Below are positions 53,110-64,000 of a stretch of 64,000 bases of DNA, piece after piece. Numbering within the stretch: position 1 is the stretch's first letter; each line of letters begins with the position of its first letter. Source of the DNA: Owenia fusiformis (taxonomy: Eukaryota > Annelida > Polychaeta > Sabellida > Oweniidae). The position numbers and the translations under genes were made by a program. The stretch is taken from the NCBI GenBank assembly GCA_903813345.2, contig CAIIXF020000009.1, positions 9,234,030 to 9,298,029 of the forward strand, in the 5' to 3' direction. The notes beneath the pieces are model-generated. The model did not search any database. It was not told the origin of the DNA and worked only from the letters and a program-made list of their open reading frames with translations.

Positions 53110-53725
53110 CACTGATAGGAGAGGGTTTACTAATAGAGGGGAGGTTACTAATAAAGAGGATAGGGGTGACTAATAGAGAGGGTGTTACTAGTAAAGAATA
53201 GATGTTACTGATAGAGAGGGTGTTGCAAGTAAAGAATAGGTGTTACTGATAGAGAGGGTGTTACTAGTAAAGAATATGTGTTACTGATAGAGAGGGTGTT
53301 ATTAGTAAAGAATAGGTGTTACTGATAGAGAGGGTGTTACTAGTAAAGAATATGTGTTACTGATAGAGAGGGTGTTACTAGTAAATAATAGGTGTTACTG
53401 ATAGAGAGGGTGTTACTAGTAAAGAATAGGTGTTACTGATAGAGAGGGTGTTACTTGTAAAGAATAGGTGTTACTGATAGAGAGGGTGTTACTAGTAAAT
53501 AATAGGTGTTACTGATAGAGAGGGTGTTACTAGTAAATAATAGGTGTTACTGATAGAGAGGGTGTTACTTGTAAAGAATATGTGTTTCTGATAGAGAGGA
53601 TGTTACTAGTAAAGAATAGGCGTTACTGATAGAGAGGGTGTTACTAGTAAAGAATAGGTGTTACTAATAAAGAGAAGGGGTTACTAATAGAGGGGAGGTT
53701 AGTAATAGAGAGGGGGTCACTGATA
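53110..53725. repeat. 38-bp dimeric minisatellite, about 16 copies
   Basis: Each unit is two related halves: GTTACTGATAGAGAGGGT and GTTACTAGTAAAGAATAGGT. Confidence 0.93.
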
Positions 53726-55690
53726 GAGAGGGGGTTACTAAAAGAGAAAATATGCGTGACTGATAGAAGAGAGGGAATAACTTTTGAAAGGCCCATCGAT
53801 GTAGGGAAAGGAAAAATGAAAAGAGAAAGGGGTCACTGATAGAGATAAATGTTGAGGTAATAAGTTCAAAATCATTGTGACAATACAATCAGGTAACAGA
53901 AGCATTTATATAAAATGAGTAATTTGATATGAACCATGATTGATTTTTTAGATTCTCTTAAATCATCTATTAGACTTAGGGCTTGTTACGTATATAATCT
54001 ATTTTACATGATGTTACAAGACAAATGCATATTATATCAAAGGACTGCCTTACTAAGAGTGATTGATCTTACAAGAAATGTCCCCTAGGTTTGAATGGTA
54101 TATTAAGTTAAAAACACCTCTTATTAGTCATTTGATTTCAGATCCTATTTGTGATGTTCTGATCAACTAATAAAAAGATGTGGGCATCCCTCATATTAAA
54201 ACCCATATACAAAAATTCCATGGGGCTCACATTTGACCATTTTGGCCCAAGATCACTTGAAAGGTGCTCAGAATAATTTTGAAAAGAATTTGACCAGGGG
54301 GGTTGCTCCCACACCCTTACCCCCTGACCCCCCTCACTACATGTATTACAAATCGAGTAGTTAATGTAGTAGTTGTAGATCTTATCAGATCATTCACAGA
54401 GCTTGAAGCACAAGTGCAAAAGTGCAGATTTGTAACATAACTTGAACTGTCAATTGCAATAACTTCATACACATCAATAAACTTGGCAATGAACACATTC
54501 CCTCCAGAGCTAATTTATCAAAAATAATTTTTACGGTGTAACTTTATCATTAAAGATAATAATGTATATTCTCTATGGAATCAAACCTTGGGTATCTACA
54601 TATTCTAGACTTCTTACGTTATTCCTTGCGAATTCCACTCTTTTCCAATTTGAAGATATTGGTTCACAGTGACATTTCCCCTAATAGAAGATATCCTATT
54701 ACAACTGTTCCCAAAGGCCATGATGGATTAGATGGATTTTATATGGGATGCAAACCTTGCCTTTGAGGCTAATTATATACTTCTACATAAGATAGCCGTC
54801 TGCTCATGCTTATTTCGCTCAATTTCTCTCTAAAATTTGAAAGAACTGTCTTATTTCTTGACATTTTTATACCATTTAGAGTGTTAGTTACATACTCAAT
54901 TACTTTGATTTTTTGACAAGTCCTCTCTTTTTTACAGTTTCCAAAAAGCATGATCACCATTGTATTTTGCAAAAACTTTTTTTGTCTCTTGAGATACCAA
55001 GCAATTATCAACAATCAAGGGAAGCCGGCAACTGTCATTCTGATACTCAGAGCATCTATATTTGCAGAGAGAAGGAAACTGATAGGAGGATGTGATATCT
55101 CACAATTGCCAACTGTATGCCAAAATAGATACGCCATCAGATATTTATGGAGGCAATTCCAACTTTATCAGTGATTCTTTAATTCCGTAGAAATTGCATT
55201 TTGTGGAAAAGAGAACAGTGTAGCCAGGGTCCACCTGACAAATTGAAAACTGGTTTTGCACTCTCATATAGTTCCTCCTTATACAGCTTGCTCGAGGAAG
55301 AGTCGAGACATTAAAGTAACCGTGAGTATCATGATTGATTGTGCAGGTCATTTGAGAGGGTATCGCTTAATTGTCGTCTGATTGAATAAAATGTGTGATG
55401 TGTGAGAGAAATAATTGCATCCACTCATGCCCTTAGTGCCACTTCTAGGACGACTCAATCAATCACGAACGATCAATTTTCTCCTGACATTGAAATTGTG
55501 CAAGAAAATAGGTGATTAACCTGACATTCAATGCTGTTATTTGCAATATTTGGCTCATATGTGCACCCTTTTCAATAATAATATTTGCTCTTGTAAAAGA
55601 GTGCTTCATCTACACTCTTTGGATAACAGATAACTCTTTGATCTCGCCTTATCAGAATGTTCATGATGCCTTACGGATTGCATGCACTAA
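53726..55690. other. Intergenic, no gene recognised
   Basis: Contains a diverged GTAGCCAGG-type MITE (54190-54350) and short ORFs without motifs. Confidence 0.45.
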
Positions 55691-55757
55691 AAGGAGGAAA
55701 TATCCCAGAATCCATGGATGATATGGTTCATTTATGAATCCTGGGTTATTTCCTCCT
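55691..55757. mobile_element. Small MITE, AGGAGGAAATA ends, copy 1
   Basis: AGGAGGAAATATCCCAGAAT and the inverse AATCCTGGGTTATTTCCTCC. Confidence 0.65.
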
Positions 55758-56079
55758 CTTGCTCCCTCATCCAAGGGGAACAGTAATTTCAAAGTTGGCA
55801 GTTTAAATGCAATTGGATAATAAAAAGAACACATCATGTAAAAAGCAAATTGTGCTATATAATTCTAAATTCATTCTCTCTCCTAGGAATAAGATATTTT
55901 ATAGTGTCATAAAAAGTTCAATTGAAAAGATTAACCATTGATTCAGTGAAGCATGACTTTACGGTAGTATAGCCATGACTTCAGTATAATAAAAATGGAA
56001 AATTTATTTTAATGTGATTGGAGAACTAGTCTCATGCAGAGAAACTGAAATGCCTCAGTTTCTGAGAACCATTTATTTT

Positions 56080-56200
56080 TATGCCACCACCAAAGACATA
56101 TTGTTATGGTCTCCATTTGGTGATCAGCGGTTGGTGGCTGGCATTTCTAACAAATGGTGGTGACATTTTACATGTTGCTGCCTTGCATTTATTTGCAATA
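56080..56200. mobile_element. GTCACCACC MITE, copy 9
   Basis: ATGCCACCACCAAAGACATA to AATGGTGGTGACATTTTACA. Confidence 0.6.
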
Positions 56201-57469
56201 AGTAATCATCTGATTCAGAGCCAGATCTTGAAATAGATAAGGATGGGCCCAAAACTTCTTTTCAGAAAATTCTTTTTTGGATAAGAAAATATTTTTTGTC
56301 AAGTTTTTGATTTGGTAGGATATCAGTGTATATTTAAAAAAACATATTTTCTAAGGAAGGATATATTTGAAAAGGGAGCCATGAGGCCCATCTGGAGCCT
56401 CAAAATGAAAAAACATTCTGTGCCCAACCCTCCTCACTCCGTGTAATTAGCCACATTTTCTCGTTAACAGTATGTTTGACTGTGTATTTGGGAGGTCTGT
56501 GAAGCAGAAACAATTGTAGTAACAATATGTTCATGAATACAATGCAGATTTTTATCTTCTAAACAGGAAATCCACCTGTGACTGTACTGCACAAGAACAT
56601 GCTCCAATTATAACCTGAACCATTAAAAACTTGCGATGTTACATTGTTATACAATTCATATAAGCTTCATATCTTTTTATTTAAGATCAATATTTCTAGA
56701 GGATCAGAAAAAGAGAATTTTTCAAATGTAAATGGCAATGAATTGTGTTGTGAGTTTTTATTGTTGAGTTGTGACCATATAGCCAGACATGAGGCAATTG
56801 TCTAGCCATGATTTGAATGAAAAATATGAATTCAGACATTTTTTTCAATTGAAAATGAAGACTCATGATAGCATTATTTCCCTTTAAATGAAATTTGCCT
56901 CACCAATTTAAATTTGCCACATCAAATTTTAGATTCTGACTCCGCCCCTGATGTATTTCTGTTGAAAATGAAAATAGTCTTGCTTCAAGTCTGTGGTCTA
57001 TTTTCCCGCCTAGCTGTTTGTAGGTATGGGGATGGGTGAGTATTCAAGGACTTTATACAAGACTAGCTATAAGATGTAACAGTTATCATTCAAGGCCTAC
57101 ACCAAGGTGAATAAATATTTGGGATATTATCACCTTGGTCATTAGCATATAGAAACAACTCTCCACAGCATAAAATGTCCGTCTGCTTATGCTTATTTTA
57201 CAGAGTTTCTCTCAAAAATTTGAATGACGTATCTAATTTCTTGGCATTTCTATATAATTCAAAGTCCTCGCTTCGTGTCTGTTAACCTTATTCCTTGCTT
57301 ACTCCACCACTCATTGCATTATTTTGCATTTTAAAACATGCCCGACGTGACTTTTTGCTGAATGTGGTTTCTCTTTGATGTTGTTGGGATTGGAAACATG
57401 GTATGTTATACCTGAAAACTTTTAATGTTTGGCTACAAGTTTTTATTGAAAGCACATTCTATATGTTTA
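56201..57469. other. Intergenic, no gene recognised
   Basis: AT-rich; short ORFs only. Confidence 0.45.
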
Positions 57470-57950
57470 TAAACAGTGTTCTCCTTAGTCTAAATAGTTA
57501 TCTAACAGTGTGTCTACATGTTTATAAGAAATATTTTACTTGGTCTAAATAGTTATATGGAAGTTTGTCTATAGTATTTAAGCAATATTTTACTTGGTCT
57601 AAATAGTTATATGGAAGTTTGTCTATAGTATTTAAGCAATATTTTACTTGGTCTAAATAGTTATATGAAAGTTTGTCTACATGTTTATGAGCAATATTTT
57701 ATTTGGTCTAAATAGTTATATGGAAGTTTGTCTATATGTATCTAAGCAATATTTTACTTGGTCTAAATTGTTATATGAAAGTTTGTCTATATATATCTAA
57801 GCAATATTTTACTTGGTCTAAATTGTTATATGAAAGTTTGTCTATATATATCTAAGCAATATTTTACTTGGTCCAAGTAGTTATATGAAAGTCTGTTCAC
57901 ATATTTATAAGCAACATTTTACTACGTCTAAATATTAATATGAAAGGTAT
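57470..57950. repeat. About 54-58-bp minisatellite, about 8 copies
   Basis: Unit GCAATATTTTACTTGGTCTA, AATAGTTATATGGAAGTTTG, TCTATA. Confidence 0.9.
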
Positions 57951-57958
57951 TGATAGTA

Positions 57959-58136
57959 CAGTAAAACCTGTCTTAGTGAACACCTCTCTCTAGTGAACTC
58001 ATGTCTCTCGTGGACATCCTTCCTCTGCACATATCCTACTGACTTCTGTATAAATTACCCTCTCTGTAGTAAACACTTATCATCTAACACAGAACGTTTT
58101 TTGACAAAAAATGTTCAATATCCACAGGTTTTACTG
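57959..58136. mobile_element. pogo/Tigger-like MITE
   Basis: 178 bp with ends CAGTAAAACCTGT / ACAGGTTTTACTG and TA on both sides, the target of Tc1/mariner/pogo elements. Confidence 0.78.
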
Positions 58137-59635
58137 TATTGATCTCTGGCTGGCTTGTGGTCACTTTATGAAGTATTACAATAGTCTCCAAATCCTTCTC
58201 TCCAGCCTTAATCTATTTCTCCTTTTGAAGGGGAGGATTGTAGTAAGGGGTATGTATGTGGTGGTCAGAGAGCTTAAAGAAAGACTATAGGAATCATGCA
58301 AGTATGGAGAATATAATATGATGTTATCTCCTCGATTTCTAATGCACTAGCAAGACGCCCCTTTTGATATAATGATTGTAAGAGCAACTTTTATCTAATA
58401 CTGTATTATCTAAGATGGTGTAGATGCCACAATGGTTAATGGGTACCTATCATTAATTATATGTTTTTCAATTAACTATCTGTTTCCATTATCTCACTAT
58501 ATCCTGGTTTAATGTTCAAGATTATAAGATTTACTTGTAAAGAAAATGGTAATTAAAGGAAGAAATGAACACACATGTTGTATCACTGTTCATATATGAG
58601 CAACATTACGCATACATATACTACGAGAGAAATTCAAAATGATATGTAGTTTTGACAATATTTTATTAATTATTTTTGAGAATTATAAATATTTGATGAT
58701 TAAAACAAGACTGTAACTTCATGCATAGCTTATAATGAACTTATCCATCTTAGGATTTCACCTAAAGACTTGTATCTTCAAACGCCAGGACAGAACATAT
58801 GTTTTCTTTGAGTCTTACCTCTTTCATACCAATGCATTTTCAGTTATCAGCTTGTTTGAGAGTTCCTGCCATTTAATATCATCAATTTTATTAATAATAC
58901 GTGAGATTCAATTTGGCATATCTTAACAATAGACCTATTACTCATTTTTAAACCTACTTTGTGTTAAGTGAGTAGATAAGTGAGTAGGTAAAGGCCATTT
59001 TTCAAAAAGTGAAAATAGTTCAAATGTTTGGCCTAAATAAAATCTAAAAGTTTGACCCTAAAACAACTTTTGGGCCCATCCAAAATTCAGAAAAAGATAA
59101 ACTTTTTACAAAAGTGATGCGTTTTTAAAATGAGGTTCAAAAGAGGTCTATTTTAAAGTCTAAACAAAACGTTAGAACCCAAAACACTTTTTGGGCCCAT
59201 TTATATCCATCCAATGCCTTCTGAAGGTAGAAAACTAGGATCTAAACCATGAACGCATTAAAAGCAGACTGCATGTTTACACCTGAGCTCCCAGGTGCTG
59301 ATCCACTTGCAGATCTAGAAGATTTACTTCATATGTAATTCAATTATAGTCAGTCAATAGTAAAGTGAATGGAGGATTATCACTGTTGTTTCTGTTCATT
59401 GCATCAAAATAACATTTCTAAGGTTGTCATAACTACAGAATTGCATAATAAACCATGATAAACTCTCGTTACGCTTACTCATGGAGATGGTCGATATCCA
59501 CTTATGGATAAAAATGGTATCCCTCAAAAACATAGAATAGCAGCTGTATATCTAGTGCCCTCCATGCATCAATGTAAAACATTTATAATGAATGATAAAT
59601 AAATAAATGAATTAATGAATAAATAAGGAAATGAT
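58137..59635. other. Intergenic; possible LINE remnant at its end
   Basis: 59468-59600 reads GRYPLMDKNGIPQKHRIAAV in one frame, then a stop and an ATAA-rich tract (59587-59640), like the 3' end of an old retroelement. No motif confirms it. Confidence 0.3.
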
Positions 59636-59639
59636 AAAT

Positions 59640-61100
59640 AAAAATGCCGCACCTCAAGATTGAAGTCAGACAATGGTAATACATACCCTGAGTCTAGTTA
59701 TAAACAAAACTAATCTGCCCTCAAACTCTGGAGTAAAACTTGAAAATACTTTTATAAACCATCTTCTGTGGGCGGACGACCTTGTTCTAATATCTAATTC
59801 AAGAAAAGGACTCCAAGAACAGCTTGATGCACTATTTAAATATTGTACAGAATACCGTTTAATTGTGAACACAGTTAAAACCAAAGCTCTGCTTTTTAAT
59901 TCAAAGAATAAAGACCATGAACCTTTTATGTTTAATAATCAAACAATTGAACAAGTCAATGAATATAAATATCTTGGTTGTGTCTTAAGTCATAATAACA
60001 AGTTTGATAAAAATTCCAACCATTTGAAAGAACAAGCAAGAAAAGCCTATTTCAAGATAAAACAACAATACAATAAATTTAATGATATCCCGGTTAGTAT
60101 CGCTTTGCATTTGTTCGATACACTTATTCTGCCGATTCTAAATTATGGTTCTGAGATATGGCTAGATCATAAACAAATGAAGACAATTGAAACAATCCAT
60201 CTTAAGTTTTTAAAATCTGTTTTATGTGTAAAACCTCAGACATCAACACATGCAGTTTATGGTGATTTAGGCCGTTATCCATTGTATATAAAATTTGAAA
60301 TACAACTATTAAAATATTGGATTAGACTCCTGAGACTATGCCCAAGTAATATATTATCTGAAACATATAAATATGAGCTTGAGTTACTCAATCTTGGGTT
60401 TCCCTCCTGGGCATCCAGAGTTTTTAAAATACTGGAAAAATGTGACATGTTAGAATACTGGGACAATCAGGAAATACCTGATGAGAAAATATTTTTAAAG
60501 GATGTAAATAGCACTTTGATGAGACAGTATTGTGCCGATTGGCAAAATGCTATTTTGTGTGCACCTATACTTAGAACATATTGTAAATATAAAACTAAAT
60601 TTGAATGTGAATCATATTTAAAGTTAGACAATAGAAAGTATAGGCATTGTATTGCAAGATTTAGACTAAGTTCACACCAGTTGCATATTGAGACTGGGAG
60701 GCATTGTAAACCTGCCCCTAAACCTCTAAATGAGAGAAAATGTTCAACATGTAATTCTATTGAAGATGAAGAACACTTTCTCACAAGATGTAAAAAATAT
60801 GTAACTCTTAGAGAATGTTTGTTTTCGAAATTAAAAGAAATTATTCCAAGTTTTGATTGTGATGACCCAGATATTTTTAAAAGGTTAATGGCTACTGAAC
60901 ACTTGAATGTTCAATTATACATTGGAAAATTTATATATCATGGATTCAAAATTTAAGTGTATATGTTTAATAGTGTGCATCACACTGTATAATAATTATT
61001 ATTTGTAGTTAGAATAGTTGTAGTAGTAGTTTGTAGTGTTTTAGTGACTAATGTATCATGTTACTGATATAAATTGTCAATAAAAGATATAATAATACCC
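59640..61100 (+). mobile_element. 5'-truncated LINE, RT palm to C-terminus
   Basis: The frame 59673-60956 (427 codons) begins just before RT motif C (NHLLWADDLVLISN), passes through the thumb (NEYKYLGCVLSHNNKFDKNS) and ends with a knuckle (KCSTCNSIEDEEHFLTRCKK). Motifs A and B are missing. ATA-rich tail at 61079-61100. Different from the LINE at 44829. Confidence 0.85.
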
Positions 61101-61129
61101 TCTGCCTAGTATAGACTATATTACAGTTT

Positions 61130-61345
61130 AGCAGCCCCGCCCCCACGACCGATTCCCATGACACCTCGGGTCATAAATCATTTTATACCTACCGCGCTGA
61201 CCTATTATCAACCAATCAGCAAGCTGGAAGGAACAAGTTTTAAATGTGTGCACAATAATTATGCGATTACGTCAGAGAAAATGACCATATAGAAAGTCGT
61301 CCTTATTTCGTCGACGAATTCTGATTAGCGTGGTGAGTTAAGAGA
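61130..61345 (+). promoter_or_regulatory. Possible promoter and first exon
   Basis: A GC-box-like CCCCGCCCCC, then CCAAT, TTACGTCAG and, at about 61330, GTG/GTGAGTT resembling a donor. The region is richer in CpG than its surroundings. No downstream coding exon was identified. Confidence 0.3.
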
Positions 61346-61778
61346 TTTATTGAAAACTGAAAGAGTGAAGACAAAACTCTTTTTTGAGAAGCAAAGTCGA
61401 ACGAATGCAAAGGGTTGGCAATACATGGCATGCAGGAATTTCAATAGACTCTCAGACACCATGCAACACAAATGAAAACTGCTGGAATAAAATCTTGAGA
61501 AAATTGCCTGTCAGCTATACTGGTCTTTGAAAACAACAAAAAACAACAGCATTATGGAACAGTTCCAAATTCCAAAAAACAACATGCGATTTTGGCAATA
61601 TCAACCAGAGAATATTACCCGCAGTTAATAAAATGCCTGACATGATTTACAATGACAATGATGAGGTATCTTGTAAAACAGAAACTTTAAAGTCTAAAAA
61701 TAACTGAACATAGTAAACACATTGTTTTTCTATCGTAATTATTTCAAAATGATTGGTTTCAAAATACAGATGGTTGTA

Positions 61779-61895
61779 AGAAGGGAAATATCCCAGAATT
61801 CATAGATAGCTTGTCTAAATCTAAAGAACCTCTAAAAGTTCATCTTAGCATGTAGATCTGACCATCAATGGATTCTGGTGTAGTTCCTCCTCTTG
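61779..61895. mobile_element. Small MITE, AGGAGGAAATA family, copy 2
   Basis: GAAGGGAAATATCCCAGAAT and the inverse GATTCTGGTGTAGTTCCTCC. Confidence 0.55.
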
Positions 61896-62583
61896 ATGGT
61901 TGTTTTAAGCCATCAATGGGTGCTTCATTGTGATTTATTCAGCTTTCAGATCAATCACAGCCATTAATCCAGCTGAAATGTTGCCCTGCATCCCCATTAG
62001 GTATGTACACCACCCCACTGAGTACAACAATCATTTTATCACTCTTAAATTAGTATATTGTGGCATTTGAATTTAATGCTACTTTTGTAGGCAAAGGATT
62101 AAATGTTGTAATTGTATCATAAATGGAAAGTTGAAGTTCGCTTTAACATTAGCCTTAAAATCCTCGGACCAGGTGTGTAATACAGGTGTAATAAGAATTG
62201 GTTATTTTGAAAATATAACGAAATTCATGTAATGCTCTGTCAAAGTTTGTTAGCATGGCCTACGTGATAATCTGGAGATCTCTCAGGTTCTTTTTATTCC
62301 TGGTTTTATTGAGGCATTCAGGGGTGAATAGTCTAGAGGGTGAAACGTTTAAGAGATAAGTACATGAAAATATAATTAAATTGTTTTGCAAGAATGCAGA
62401 CACTTTGATCAGGTTTCTAAATGAAATATTTGATTTGATTTGAAAACTATATTTATTCTGGGTAGCTCTATCTGGGTAGTACATTATTGTGGTATTTAAC
62501 TTGGAATGTAATAATGGGGCATAGTATTCTGCACAATAAAGTACAATTGAGTTGCTTTCCCCTATGCAGGATATACCACTTAT
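61896..62583. other. Intergenic, no gene recognised
   Basis: Nothing beyond short chance ORFs. Confidence 0.4.
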
Positions 62584-62880
62584 TTATCCCATGGCATGAT
62601 GTTTCTGTGCTGTAGGGATATAGAAACTGTCTCTTCCTCCCTCTTTGCCTGGCTGGGTGATAACTCAAATACCAGTTGACGGATTTGGTTCATAAATGTT
62701 GATTTCGATTTTTTAGTATTTTGTCATATCATGTTATGATGTAGACTTAGCCAAAAGGAGACATTATTTTTGCCAGGTTATTTCTATCTTGAAATGTTCG
62801 AAATGATGAGTGACATGATGTGATTTAATAATGTTTTGCTGGGTTAGATTTTCTACTCCCAAGAGTTGCAGTTTTTCTTG
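62584..62880 (-). mobile_element. Degenerate pearl-like element, reverse orientation
   Basis: TTATCCCATGGCATGATGTT, GTAGGGATATAG, GGTGATAACTCAAATACCAG and TTCTACTCCCAAGAGTTGCA follow the order of element E at low similarity. Confidence 0.5.
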
Positions 62881-63164
62881 TTACATTTGTTACACATTAA
62901 TCAGATGAAATTAAAGGTACCATATAGATGTATTTCCTTCTTATCTCATTTTTCATCATAATTGAGGACATTGCCTCATTTTTGCTATTATTCAATTTCC
63001 AATTCATTTATTAACAGTCATCCTATCTTAGGACATTAGGCGCAATTTACAATAAGACATTAATACAATAACATATTTACAATTGCTCCCATAAACACCT
63101 AAATTATTCAATTGATGCTTCTCCTTTAGGAGTATATGGAAATATACTGACATACAGATCAGGC

Positions 63165-63215
63165 CCGTAGCCAGGTTTTGCCAAGGGGGGGGGGGGGGGT
63201 CATTTTTTGAAAGGT
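63165..63215. mobile_element. Fragment of the GTAGCCAGG MITE family
   Basis: AGGCCCGTAGCCAGGTTTTG followed by a 15-G run. Confidence 0.55.
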
Positions 63216-64000
63216 AGCTATCGCATTGTCTCACTGGAGAGTTTCAATCTGAAATATATGGCAGCTTCTTGTGAAAGGATAACATCCTGTTACTGCATGT
63301 AATCTGATTGGCTAGCTAAGTTTAATCGACCTAATCTGATTGGGTAATGCTAGATCAACGAGTTATCTCTAATTCACAGAGTGTCGATGAAGCTCTCTTT
63401 TAAGGAAGGAAAATCATTTTATTGAAAGGGTATGAATCATGTAAAATCTGCAGAGTACTTTGTGTATTGTGTATATTTAATTGTATTATATTGATTACAG
63501 GTAAATCCAATCAATTTAAGCAGTTAATGTTGTAACAAAATTATGTTGTAATTATCGCAAATCAATATATAAGTCTTGGAATCTTGGATTCAAGCCACAT
63601 TGTGACACTCAGTTTTGTCTTAGATTTTCTCGGGGTCTGGTTAAACATAATAGGGAGGTTAAGTTACGTGTTTCTAAGAGAACTTGTACGTGAGCGAGCG
63701 TGTAATATTTCGACCCCTCAATTCACTTTTCCAGGGACTCAATTACAAGTATTTTCCATATACATGTACATTATTACTCAGTAGTCCAAGTTTATATTAC
63801 AGCACGGAAAACTCAAGAAATATTTTGTTGCATGAGAACTTGGTTTCCTTAGCTGATGTGTTTACATTGAAATAATATCAATTTAATAGCAAATCAATTA
63901 TACCAAATCCAATAGGGATGTCTGTTTTGCTTTATTATCTCCAGAAATTCAATTTTTAAGAATAAGAACTTTTAATCTACTTGGTAGCATTCATGAACTT
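63216..64000. other. Right edge, no gene recognised
   Basis: AT-rich; short ORFs at 63584-63875 lack motifs. Confidence 0.4.

Noticed and set aside
59249-59336. Small acidic ORF ending PLADLEDLLHM
   Set aside because: 27 codons with no splice context or family match; likely chance.

Overview
The window is AT-rich animal nuclear DNA. Its genes are split by many introns, its non-LTR retrotransposons are truncated, and short inverted-repeat elements are dense. Families such as TIMP, an STK31-like Tudor/kinase protein and DCXR, together with pearl-type elements that carry ACGG microsatellites, suggest a marine invertebrate (mollusc, brachiopod, hemichordate or lancelet grade). The sequence alone does not settle the phylum. 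I saw no bacterial-type operon, CRISPR array or rRNA.

Four protein-coding genes were rebuilt by joining exons at GT/AG sites with matching phases. (1) A minus-strand STK31/TDRD8-like gene has 24 exons from 38729 down to 1044 and runs off the left edge. It encodes an RRM, a Gly-rich linker, a Tudor domain, a long helical region and the N-lobe and catalytic loop of a degenerate kinase domain, 991 codons in all. (2) A complete plus-strand TIMP gene (20937-24706, 5 exons, 219 aa) sits inside intron 9 of that gene, on the opposite strand. (3) A plus-strand L-xylulose/dicarbonyl reductase (DCXR-like) gene starts at 39265, head-to-head with the STK31-like gene. It has two tandem, equal-length versions of exon 3, apparently mutually exclusive. 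Its last exons were not found. (4) A minus-strand FkbM-type methyltransferase gene has two exons (52831-52132 and 48244-47952) and encodes 330 aa.

The rest is mostly repeats. 0-8 kb: a 31-bp minisatellite and two LINE copies on the minus strand, one with a 1156-codon open frame. 8-20 kb: STK31-like exons among minisatellites and several pearl-like elements, one nested in another. 20-25 kb: TIMP, with a foldback element in intron 2. 25-38 kb: the 5' half of the STK31-like gene, a nested palindrome (29.4-30.3 kb), a hAT-type element with an exact 8-bp target duplication, a LINE tail with RNase H, and a composite foldback/tandem duplication (35.6-38.0 kb). 39-46 kb: DCXR and a truncated CR1/Jockey-like LINE. 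46-54 kb: two minisatellites, the methyltransferase and a second foldback element. 54-64 kb: intergenic DNA with a minisatellite, a pogo/Tigger-like MITE, another truncated LINE and fragments of pearl and other MITE families.

The genes have no obvious joint pathway. The notable features are their arrangement (nested, divergent) and the alternative DCXR exon pair. All exon models come from reading splice signals, frames and family motifs by eye, with no transcript or database evidence.
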